NCBI RefSeq assembly: GCF_000971975.1
Contig: NZ_KQ040781.1
Span: 87,470-151,469, forward strand
DNA: 64,000 bases
Direction: 5' to 3'
Origin: Paenibacillus algorifonticola
GTDB taxonomy: Bacteria > Bacillota > Bacilli > Paenibacillales > Paenibacillaceae
Shown here: in pieces, positions 47,368 through 56,100 of the stretch
Position numbering within the stretch: the stretch's first letter is position 1
Layout: the number at the start of each line of letters is the position of its first letter
Translations under genes and position numbers: made by a program
The notes under the pieces: generated by a model
Told to the model about the DNA's origin: nothing
What the model saw: the letters and a program-made list of their open reading frames with translations, nothing else
The model's database searches: none

Positions 47368-48999
47368 GTGGAAAAGAGTATGAGGGATCAGCAGCGCTTG
47401 AACACGGTCATAACGTTTGCAGACAATGTGCTTAAGGAGGGGAGGGGGCGCACCGGACGGGAGCTTAGCCCTTTGTTCGCCGACGGCATTGACGTCAGGA
47501 AGAAGGAGCCCGTCACATGGCGGTTTCCCGGAGGGCGCGAGGCGGTCATGTCCAATTTGGCGAGCCAGCAAAACCTTTTTCGCACCTTTGTTGGGCTGTC
47601 GAGGCTTACAGGCGATGAGCAGTATGAAAATGCCGCAAAAGCTGCGATCAAATTTCACTTTGACCATCTTCAAAGCCAGTGCGGCCTGCTGCAATGGGGC
47701 GGGCATCGGCTGATTGACCTGAGAACGCTGCAGGTTGCCGGAGCAGAGGAAAAAAACGGTATGGTGCATGAGCTGAAAAACCATTTTCCGTATTATGAAC
47801 TCATGTACGAGGTTGACCCTGCAGCTACCGTCAAATACATTAGAGCGTTATGGAATGCGCATGTGATCAATTGGAGCTCCCTTGAAATTAGCAGACATGG
47901 CAGCTTCGGCTTGAAAAGCAGCAGGCTGTGGGCACACGAATTCCGTGATGCGGAGCCGTTTTCAGAGGTTAGCGGGCTGTCCTTTCTGAACGCGGGAAAT
48001 GATCTCATATATGCGGCAGGGATGCTGTACAAGCTGGCGGGCGAGAAAGGCGCTCTGCTATGGCTGAAAAGGCTCGCACGTCAGTATAACAAGGCGAGAA
48101 ATGCGGATACAGGCTTAGGTGCGTATCAATTCAACCAAGCGAGAAAAGTGTATCATACGAATGATGACAGCAATACGCATTCCCGCTTCGGGGACAGGGC
48201 TGGGCGGCAATTCGGTCCCGAGTTTGGAGACGCAGCGCTGGAAGGGAAAATGCTTTTGGAAGCGCAGGCCTCTACCGTCTATTATGAAAATACGTTGATG
48301 CAGCTTCAGCTTGTGAGCATGCTTGGGGAAGTTGTGAAGGAGCTGGCAGATTGGTCAAGGCAAGGGCTCGGCGCTTTTTTGAAATACGGCTATCTTCCTG
48401 AAAGGAATGCGTTTAAGCCGATGCTCACCGACGGTACGGATTTATCGGGATACGCGCTTAAACGGGACGGCTATTACGGAGATAAAGGCGCCATCATCGG
48501 CCAGTTTCCCGCTACTAGCAAGTTTTTGCTTTCTTATGTGAGAACGTTCATACAGACTGGCGACGTGAGCCTATGGGAAGCGGCAAGAAGCATGGCCAAA
48601 GGGAATGGTCTTGGAGATATGGGCCGTGAGCCTGGTGTGGATGACGATCTGGATTTCTCGACACCATGCGACGATGCAAGAGCTCTTTATGCGATGCTTG
48701 ATGTTTATTCGAAATTTGGACATTCGCAATACTTGGAGATGGCTAGAAGAGTAGGAGATAATATCGTCAGCAGAAAATTTCATTTCGGCTATTTTCTGCC
48801 TGCAAGCAACTGCAAGTATGCGAATTTTGACGCAGCCGAACCGCTTGCCCTTCTAGCTCTACAGGCTGCTATTGAGGCAAAGCAGCACTGTGTTCCAGCA
48901 TTTATCGACGGGAAAGGATTTTTTCATGCCAACGTTGAAGGTGAGGATGGCTCCATAAAGACATGGAAGTCCTTTCAGTTGTACAAGGAAACGATCTGA
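47368..48999 (+). CDS. Polysaccharide lyase family 2-like pectate lyase
   Basis: 543 aa with no signal peptide, hence cytoplasmic. It has the all-helical (alpha/alpha) layout and length of family 2 pectate lyases, which shorten imported oligogalacturonides by beta-elimination. His113 (QWGGHRLIDL), Glu135 (VHELKNHF) and the pair Arg176-His177 (EISRHGSF) reproduce the spacing of the metal ligands and catalytic Arg reported for the Yersinia enzyme. I recalled that spacing from memory. Start GTG 47368 follows AGAGGATGG; ATG at 47380 is an alternative. It fits a uronate theme with uidA upstream and a galacturonokinase-like gene at 59669. Confidence 0.72.
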   Translation: MEKSMRDQQRLNTVITFADNVLKEGRGRTGRELSPLFADGIDVRKKEPVTWRFPGGREAVMSNLASQQNLFRTFVGLSRLTGDEQYENAAKAAIKFHFDHLQSQCGLLQWGGHRLIDLRTLQVAGAEEKNGMVHELKNHFPYYELMYEVDPAATVKYIRALWNAHVINWSSLEISRHGSFGLKSSRLWAHEFRDAEPFSEVSGLSFLNAGNDLIYAAGMLYKLAGEKGALLWLKRLARQYNKARNADTGLGAYQFNQARKVYHTNDDSNTHSRFGDRAGRQFGPEFGDAALEGKMLLEAQASTVYYENTLMQLQLVSMLGEVVKELADWSRQGLGAFLKYGYLPERNAFKPMLTDGTDLSGYALKRDGYYGDKGAIIGQFPATSKFLLSYVRTFIQTGDVSLWEAARSMAKGNGLGDMGREPGVDDDLDFSTPCDDARALYAMLDVYSKFGHSQYLEMARRVGDNIVSRKFHFGYFLPASNCKYANFDAAEPLALLALQAAIEAKQHCVPAFIDGKGFFHANVEGEDGSIKTWKSFQLYKETI

Positions 49000-49001
49000 G
49001 C

Positions 49002-49391
49002 CTATTCCTCGACCAATTCTATAATGCCTACATTATTTTTGTACAAAAATACGACCTTCTTATTGCCGATAGCCGGGGCCTCCAAAGCTTCGGCTATGAC
49101 TAGGTAGCCCAGCTTCTTCAATTGATCGGTCTTCTCATAAATGTTCGCGGTTTCATAACAAAAATGATAGGGTGTGCTGCCAGCCTTTTTTAAAAGGTTT
49201 TTAACCGGAGAATTGTCATTCAGCGGACAAACCAGCTCCACTAAATAGGTACCATTTTTAATAAATTGAATTAAAATATTCCGTTGATCATCATGACACT
49301 TTTCGCCGTCTACCTCGTATCCAAGTGCGATAAACTCCTGTAATGCCTTATCTAAATCCTCTACAACATAGCCTATATGATGTACCTTCAT
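49002..49391 (-). CDS. VOC-superfamily (glyoxalase/methylmalonyl-CoA epimerase-like) protein
   Basis: 129 aa with two beta-alpha-beta-beta-beta units: VHHIGYVVEDLDKALQEF opens the first and STPYHFCYETANI the second. Candidate metal ligands are His4/5, His (TPYHFCYE) and Glu in GIIELVEE, the H/H/E pattern of epimerase-like members. TTG 49400 is in frame, but ATG 49391 follows AGGAG with ideal spacing. It is convergent with the lyase gene (two bases between stops) and divergent from the biosynthetic operon. Function unassigned. Confidence 0.8.
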   Translation of the reverse strand: MKVHHIGYVVEDLDKALQEFIALGYEVDGEKCHDDQRNILIQFIKNGTYLVELVCPLNDNSPVKNLLKKAGSTPYHFCYETANIYEKTDQLKKLGYLVIAEALEAPAIGNKKVVFLYKNNVGIIELVEE

Positions 49392-49494
49392 ATGATTCAA
49401 CTCCTGCTAAAGTTTAGCTGCTATATTCCACACATTTAACCACATACAACGGCTTATGATCTCATAGCCCACATCACAAATATAATATAATCCT

Positions 49495-49576
49495 CTATCG
49501 TCAAATAAACAAGATAATTGACATCCTCGACAAAAAAAGGGAATTCGTTGACAACGATTCGACGATAGACTACGAT
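49495..49576 (+). promoter_or_regulatory. Promoter and possible operator of the biosynthetic operon
   Basis: TTGACA (49548-49553), 17 bases, TACGAT (49571-49576) forms a good SigA-type promoter about 110 bases before the FkbH gene. CTATCGTC (49495-49502) and GACGATAG (49561-49568) are inverted repeats bracketing the -35, a possible looping operator. The rest of the 49392-49682 gap is AT-rich without other signals. Confidence 0.55.
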
Positions 49577-49682
49577 AAAATTGACTTTGTTGTAAAAATT
49601 TATAAGCTCCCAGATATAGCGGCTTAAAAGCTAGAGAAGGCTGTAAAAGTGCTATCCTAATCTAAGCAAGGGGAGAAGTTTC

Positions 49683-51854
49683 GTGAATATGATCAGTCGT
49701 GATTTAAATCTCGTATTTTCGGCAACGTTCACAGCAGAGCCAGTCAGAAGATCACTCGTTTTTTGGTTGGAAAAGCTCGGAATAAACGCTGCGATTCAAT
49801 ATGAGAATCAGGTTTTCAAACAGCTGCTCGATCCTTATAGCGCTATGCGTCAAAACAGCGGCATTAACGTCATTTTAATTCGTTTTGATGATTGGTTTAG
49901 GGTCGAAGACGGTTTGGAAACGGAGATTAGAAAAGATGCTTTATTACAATCCAAAGTCGACCGAAATATCGTTGATCTGCTGAATGCCGTGAAAACATCA
50001 GTAGAAACCACATCAGCCATTCATATCGTGTGTATTTGCCCTCCTTCGCCACTAATGGAATGGAGCACCGAGACGGCTTGCGATTATAAAGAAATAGAGA
50101 ACCGTTTATATCAAGGACTTCAGGGACTGAACGGGATTTTGCCAGTCGCTTCTTCTGATATTCTTGATCTATATCCCGTAGCGGATTATTATGATTTCCA
50201 TTCGGATAAAATGGGACATATTCCGTACAAACAAATCTTTTTTGATGCGCTCGGTACGGTCATTGCCAGAAAAATCTATTCGGCCACAAGCCTGCCTTAT
50301 AAAGTAATCGTGCTGGATTGCGACCAGACGCTGTGGAAGGGCATTTGCGGCGAAGACGGAGTTGAAGGGATTGCGGTGGACCCATACCGAAAGCAGCTGC
50401 AGGCGTTTATGCTGGAGCAGCAGCGCTTGGGGATGCTTCTATGCCTGTGCAGCAAAAACAATGAAAGCGATATCATAGAGGCGCTGAATCGGCCTGATAT
50501 GCTGATCAAGCCCGAACTTATCGCGGCTTCCAGAATCAACTGGGAGCGCAAATCGGATAATTTGGAAGCGTTGGCTAGAGAACTGAATCTGGGCTTGGAC
50601 AGCTTCATCTTTATTGACGACAACCCTGTCGAATGTATGGAGGTTAAGACTCGTTGTCCCCAAGTTCTGACGTTATGCTTGCCTGAAAATGACGAGGACA
50701 TTCCGCTTTACTTAAGCAACATATGGGCATTTGACCGTATAAACACGACTGCGGCAGACCAGAGCCGTACGGAATTGGTTAAACAAAATACGGAGCGGAA
50801 TAAGTTCCAGCAGGAAATGCTGTCCTACGAAGCTTTTATAAGCGGGTTGGAGCTGAACGTCAGCATTTCTCCGCTGGGTGAGACGGAGCTGGCAAGAGCC
50901 GCTCAATTGACTCAAAGGGTGAATCAATTTAATTTTACTACGATTAGGCGCTCTGAAGCAGAGCTTAGAAGGATATGCAGCGAAGAAAATGTGAGCTGCT
51001 TCACCGTAGCTGCCAGTGACAGATTTGGAGATTATGGAATAGTAGGTTTGGTTGTTTGCCGCGAGCAGGGTTCAAAGCTCAGCGTGGACAGCTTCCTTCT
51101 TAGCTGCAGGGCTCTAGGTAAAGGAATAGAGTATACAATGCTTGCTAGACTTGGCGAAATAGCGGCGGACAAAGGTCTGGGCGAAGTGGAGGTTATTTTT
51201 GTTCCAACCTCTAAAAACCAGCCTGCCGGACAGTTTTTAAGCTTAATCGGAGCACAGAACGTTACGGCTTCGGCTGAAAATAAAGTGTATGCGTTCACCG
51301 CTGCATTTGCGAGAACAGTAGACTTTACGTCCTATCTGGAACAAGCGGATCACTTACGTGAGGAGGTTCATGCAGCCGTGCAGCAAACGGCAAGCGGTTC
51401 TGATCCGGTCATTTTAGATGTGCTGGATGACATTGGAAGGCATTTGAATACGTCTAGAAGCATACACGCCAAAGTTGAGGCGGCCTCGCAAGGCAAGACT
51501 GGGGAGCGGGCGGAGTATGTAGCTCCGAGGAATGAATTCGAGAAAAGAATACTAAAAATTTGGGAAGATGTTTTAGTCATTGAGCAAATCGGAGTCATGG
51601 ATAATTTGTTTGAGGTTGGCGGCGAATCCATCAAAGCGATTCAGATTTTGTCCAGAATTCGGGAGGAATTCGAAGTAGATTTGCCAATGACGGTATTGTT
51701 CGAAGGCTCGCTTACGGTCGCAGGGCTTGCTCAGAGTGTCGAAACGAGCTTGCTCAGCAGCTTTGACGAAGATTTGATTGCTGAACAATTAGCGGCCTTG
51801 GAAAACCTGACGGAAGAAGAAATCGAGCTGCTGCTTCGGGAAGAGAGCGAGTGA
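49683..51854 (+). CDS. FkbH-type HAD enzyme fused to a carrier protein
   Basis: 723 aa. Residues about 1-200 are the N-terminal FkbH region, followed by an HAD-IIIC domain with Asp212/Asp214 in VLDCDQTLWKG and DDNPVECMEV later, then a GNAT-like segment (to about 550). A peptidyl/acyl carrier domain (about 615-695) has the phosphopantetheine Ser649 in VGGESIKA. FkbH-type enzymes take 1,3-bisphosphoglycerate and load a glyceryl (or processed lactyl) unit onto a carrier, here built in. The C-terminus ENLTEEEIELLLREE is docking-like. GTG 49683 follows AAGGGGAG at ideal distance; ATG 49689 is the alternative. It is the first gene of the NRPS operon and likely supplies the acyl starter. Confidence 0.88.
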   Translation: MNMISRDLNLVFSATFTAEPVRRSLVFWLEKLGINAAIQYENQVFKQLLDPYSAMRQNSGINVILIRFDDWFRVEDGLETEIRKDALLQSKVDRNIVDLLNAVKTSVETTSAIHIVCICPPSPLMEWSTETACDYKEIENRLYQGLQGLNGILPVASSDILDLYPVADYYDFHSDKMGHIPYKQIFFDALGTVIARKIYSATSLPYKVIVLDCDQTLWKGICGEDGVEGIAVDPYRKQLQAFMLEQQRLGMLLCLCSKNNESDIIEALNRPDMLIKPELIAASRINWERKSDNLEALARELNLGLDSFIFIDDNPVECMEVKTRCPQVLTLCLPENDEDIPLYLSNIWAFDRINTTAADQSRTELVKQNTERNKFQQEMLSYEAFISGLELNVSISPLGETELARAAQLTQRVNQFNFTTIRRSEAELRRICSEENVSCFTVAASDRFGDYGIVGLVVCREQGSKLSVDSFLLSCRALGKGIEYTMLARLGEIAADKGLGEVEVIFVPTSKNQPAGQFLSLIGAQNVTASAENKVYAFTAAFARTVDFTSYLEQADHLREEVHAAVQQTASGSDPVILDVLDDIGRHLNTSRSIHAKVEAASQGKTGERAEYVAPRNEFEKRILKIWEDVLVIEQIGVMDNLFEVGGESIKAIQILSRIREEFEVDLPMTVLFEGSLTVAGLAQSVETSLLSSFDEDLIAEQLAALENLTEEEIELLLREESE

Positions 51855-51861
51855 GGCAAGT

Positions 51862-53190
51862 ATGAAGCTGTTACTAGCTCAAAATGCATCCTATTATCCA
51901 GCACTTGGTGGAGCCAATAAGTCAAACAGGACGCTTATGGAAGCATTAAGCCGCTTAGGGCACGAGTGCCGCGTCGTTTCTACAGCCTTGGTCAATAGTG
52001 CCTCAGAACAAGACCAGCGGGGTGTTGGTGAGATTGAGGTTATATCCTCAAGTCCTGAAGTTTCGGTTTTCAACCTTAAAGGTGTTGCTATTCATGCTGT
52101 GAAAGTCCGAGCAGCGATGGACAGCGCAAGGTTGAAGGATTATTTGATCAGGCAAATGAAAGAGTTTGCTCCCGATAGAATTCTTATTTCCACGGAGGAT
52201 GTGGGGCATGTACTGCTGGAGGCAGCTGTGAAGAGCGCACCCTCCAGAGTCGTCTACCTTGCCAGGACAACGCTTTATTTGCCGTTTGGACCGGATTGTT
52301 TTTTGGAGGCGCCTGATAAAACGGAGCTGCTGCGTAAAGCGGCAGCCATTGTCGTCGTTGGCGATTATTTGAAGGACTATATGTGGCAGTGGGCCAAGCT
52401 CAAAGCAGAGGTGCTTCCCATTTCTTTGTTTGGCGATGGTCCTTTTCCGGACTTTGGAAATTTCGACAAGGGCTATGTGGCCATGGTTAATCCATGCGCT
52501 TACAAGGGGATATCGATTTTTCTAGAGCTGGCGCGCTCCTTTCCTGAGCTGTCATTTGCCGCCATCCCGACATGGGGCACGACTTCCGAAGATATGAAAG
52601 CGCTGATGGAGCTCAAAAACGTTCGTATTTTTGATCCAGTAGACGATATGAACAAGCTTTTCTGCCAAACCCGTGTCATGCTCGTTCCTTCCCTGTGGGC
52701 TGAGGCCAAATCAAGGACGATCGTAGAGGCTATGCTGCGAGGCATCCCTGTTCTGGCAAGTGACGTTGGGGGAAATCCGGAAGCCAAGCTGGGGGTGGAG
52801 TATGTGCTTCCGGTAAATCCGATTAACGGTTATAAGCAGGCCGTTGATGAGCGCAGCTTGCCGGTATCGGATATTCCAGAGCAGCATATACAACCGTGGC
52901 AGGAGGCACTCAGACGTTTATTGAGCGTAAGGGAACACTATGAGGATGTATCAAGACGTTCCAGGGAAGCGGCACTGGATTATGTAGAAAATAGGGGAGG
53001 GAGCAGGCGGGTTGAAGCGTTTTTGCTGAATCTGCAAGTCGAAGCGGAAAATACGCAGCAATCAGACCTAGTCCCTGCCGTTAAAGAAAATACCGTTGCC
53101 CAAATGACCGACAAGCTTACTCCTGCGCAGAAGGCGCTGCTCGCCTTAAGGTTAAATAAAAAAAATCAAAGCCGGGGTAATGACCAATGA
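51862..53190 (+). CDS. GT4-type glycosyltransferase with docking-like tail
   Basis: 442-aa GT-B glycosyltransferase: an N-terminal Rossmann domain with a Gly-rich LGGANKSNRTLMEAL loop and a C-terminal donor domain with EAKSRTIVEAMLRGIPVLAS, the family 4 nucleotide-sugar signature. No membrane segment. After the fold ends (about 400) comes an unstructured stretch and DKLTPAQKALLALRLNKK, nearly the same as the start of the NRPS gene that overlaps it by four bases (ATGA). The start is seven bases after the FkbH gene. Predicted to glycosylate the carrier-bound or released product. Confidence 0.88.
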   Translation: MKLLLAQNASYYPALGGANKSNRTLMEALSRLGHECRVVSTALVNSASEQDQRGVGEIEVISSSPEVSVFNLKGVAIHAVKVRAAMDSARLKDYLIRQMKEFAPDRILISTEDVGHVLLEAAVKSAPSRVVYLARTTLYLPFGPDCFLEAPDKTELLRKAAAIVVVGDYLKDYMWQWAKLKAEVLPISLFGDGPFPDFGNFDKGYVAMVNPCAYKGISIFLELARSFPELSFAAIPTWGTTSEDMKALMELKNVRIFDPVDDMNKLFCQTRVMLVPSLWAEAKSRTIVEAMLRGIPVLASDVGGNPEAKLGVEYVLPVNPINGYKQAVDERSLPVSDIPEQHIQPWQEALRRLLSVREHYEDVSRRSREAALDYVENRGGSRRVEAFLLNLQVEAENTQQSDLVPAVKENTVAQMTDKLTPAQKALLALRLNKKNQSRGNDQ

Positions 53191-56100
53191 GTAAAGGATC
53201 GGATAACAACGCGGTTGCAGAAAAATGGAGCGGCCTTTCGGACAAGCAGAAGGCATTGCTGGCTCTGAGGATGAAAAAACAAGGTACGGAGCAGCCGGCG
53301 CAAAGCTTGAAGATCACCCGGCTGGAAAGAACCGGCGAAGACCGCTTTATGGCCTCCTATGCGCAGAAGCGCTTCTGGTTTCTTGACCAATGGCATACGA
53401 ACAAGGCTGCCTATAATACCCATCTTGTTTCCAAGCTGATGGGCAGGGTGGACTTGAATGCGCTTAAGCAAACCTTCGATGCGATTGTGAACAGGCATGA
53501 GATTTTGCAGATGGTTTATCGCAGTCGCGAGCATGAGGTTGAGTGCTGCCGTCATTCCAATCCAGTTATTACGATTGGCGAGAAATCCGTAAAGGCGCTC
53601 ACCAGAAAGCAGCTGGAGGGAAAAATCGAGGACTTCGTCCACGAAGAGGTACACAACCCTTTTGATTTGGCTAATGATTTACCGATAAGGGTGACTTTGC
53701 TATCTGCCTCAAAAAGAGAGCATTACCTGATTATCGTCGTCCACCACATCGTGTCGGATATGTGGTCCTTGCGTGTAATGAACAAGGAAATTGAATGGTT
53801 TTACAATGCCTTTGCCAGAGGCCTGCAGCCTGAGCTTCCGGAGCTCCCCGTGCAGTATATGGATTATGCGGTATGGCAAAGGAATCTATTAGAGGGAAAA
53901 GTTACAGAAAGACAGATCCAGTACTGGAAGGAAGAATTAGCAGGAGCGCCTCCATGTCTGCCATTGACGACCGATTTTCCCCGTCCGGATGTACAAACCT
54001 ATAATGGGAAAGTTCATAAATTTATTATTCCAGATGGAATGGCGGACAAAATTCAGACGCTTTCAAGCGAAGAAGCGATAACCCCATTTGTTTTTTCATT
54101 AACGGCTTTTGCTATTTTACTGAACCGTTATACCCAAGCGGATGATATCGTCATAGGCTCTCCGGTTGCGGGGCGTACCCATAAAGAGGTTGAAAACCTG
54201 ATGGGCTTGTTCATCAATACGCTTGCGATTAGAGTTCGTTTAGCGGACAATCCCCGGATCAGGGAGCTGCTGCAAACGGTCAAAAAAACCGTTATGGGAG
54301 CCGTTGCAAATCAGGAACTCCCTTTTGAGAAGCTTGTGGAGGAATTGCAAATTGAACGTGATTTGAGCTATTCACCGGTTTTTCAGGCGATGTTTAATTT
54401 TCAAAGCATAGAGAAAACAGCCCTTCAGCTTACCGGGCTGGAAGTTACTCCTTTTTTGCGCAGCAACAATACGACAAAGTTTGATTTGAACCTTGCCGTC
54501 AAGTACATTGAAGGCGAAATGACCTGCTTCTTGACCTACAACACCGATTTATTCCTTCCCGAAACGATCCAGCGCATGGCAGGCCATTACATGGAGATCA
54601 TTTCCTCTATGGCCGACAGCTTTAGCTTAAAGGCTCATGAGATTGAGATGCTTACCCCACTAGAAAAACAAACGCTGCTCTCAGAATGGAGCTTTTCCGA
54701 ATACAAAAATCATCCTGATGTGCCATATGTTCACAAGCTTTTTGAGGAGCAGGTGCAGAAAAGTCCAGATGCCATTGCGGTTGCTTGCCAGGGCAGGTCT
54801 TACACTTACGTGGAGCTCAATCAAAGAGCCAACAAGCTTGCCCGCTATTTATCCGCTAAAGGAGTTGGCCCCGAAAAACGTGTAGCCTTATTTGCCGAGC
54901 GTTCGCTGGAAACGGTAGTGGGCATTCTTGGCATTTTGAAAGCAGGCGGAGCCTACGTCCCAATAGATCCTCTGTTTCCTGTCGACCGTATCAGGTACAT
55001 ACTGGAGGATGCCTCCATTGATATTGTAGTTGCCGAGGCGCATTTAGCGGTTTCCTTAGGCGATGCTGCAACGGCCGAATGGGTGTATCTCGACGCTGAC
55101 TGGCCAGCAATCGCAGAGCAGAGCAGTGACAATATGGCGGTGCCGCTGCAGCCTTCCAATCTGATTTACATCATTTATACATCAGGCTCTACAGGCAAAC
55201 CGAAGGGTGTTGCAGTAGAGCATGGGAATTTTCTGAATTACTATTTCGGAGTGATGCAGAGGCTGGATGTGGAGCCAGGGCTTAAATACGCGATTGCTTC
55301 CACCTTTGCGGCTGACCTCGCCACCATTAATGTTTGGGCCGCATTAAACACGGGCGGACAGCTTCATATATTGACCTATGATCAATCCGTCGACTCCCAG
55401 CAATATGCCAAATACTTCAGGGAGCACGGAATCGATGTGATTAAAATGGTTCCAAGCCATTTCAAGGCGCTGCAGGAACGGGCGAACCTTCGCGATATTA
55501 TTCCTAATAAACGGCTTATCCTTGCTGGCGAGCCATCTTATTGGGACATGATTGATGGCATCAGGGCGGCGAAGCCTGAGACGGAGATCCAGATCCATTA
55601 CGGACCGACCGAAACGACGGTGTCTATGCTGACATATACCGTAACCGAAAAAAGGCCCGTTCAGCATACTTCGGTGCTGCCGCTTGGACGTCCGCTGCCG
55701 AATGTATCCATCTATGTGCTGGATGATAAATTGCAACTGGCGCCTATGGGAGTTCCCGGGGAGCTGTTCATTGGAGGGCCGGGTGTTGCCAGAGAGTATT
55801 TGGGCAGGCCGGATTTAACCGCTGAAAAGTTTATACCGAATAGGTTCGACACGGAAAATGGCGGTCGGCTATATCGGACCGGAGACATTGTGCGTTATTT
55901 GGAAAACGGGCATATTGAGTTTTTGAGCAGGGTTGATGAGCAGGTGAAAATACGCGGCTTCCGAATTGAGCTGGGGGAAATCCATTCAGCTTTGCTCGAA
56001 TATCACGGGATCAAGGATGTCTTTGTGACCGTTCATGAAGATGCTAACGGTGAAAAAAAGATTGTTGCCTATTATGTGCAGGATGGGTCACAGCCAGTTA

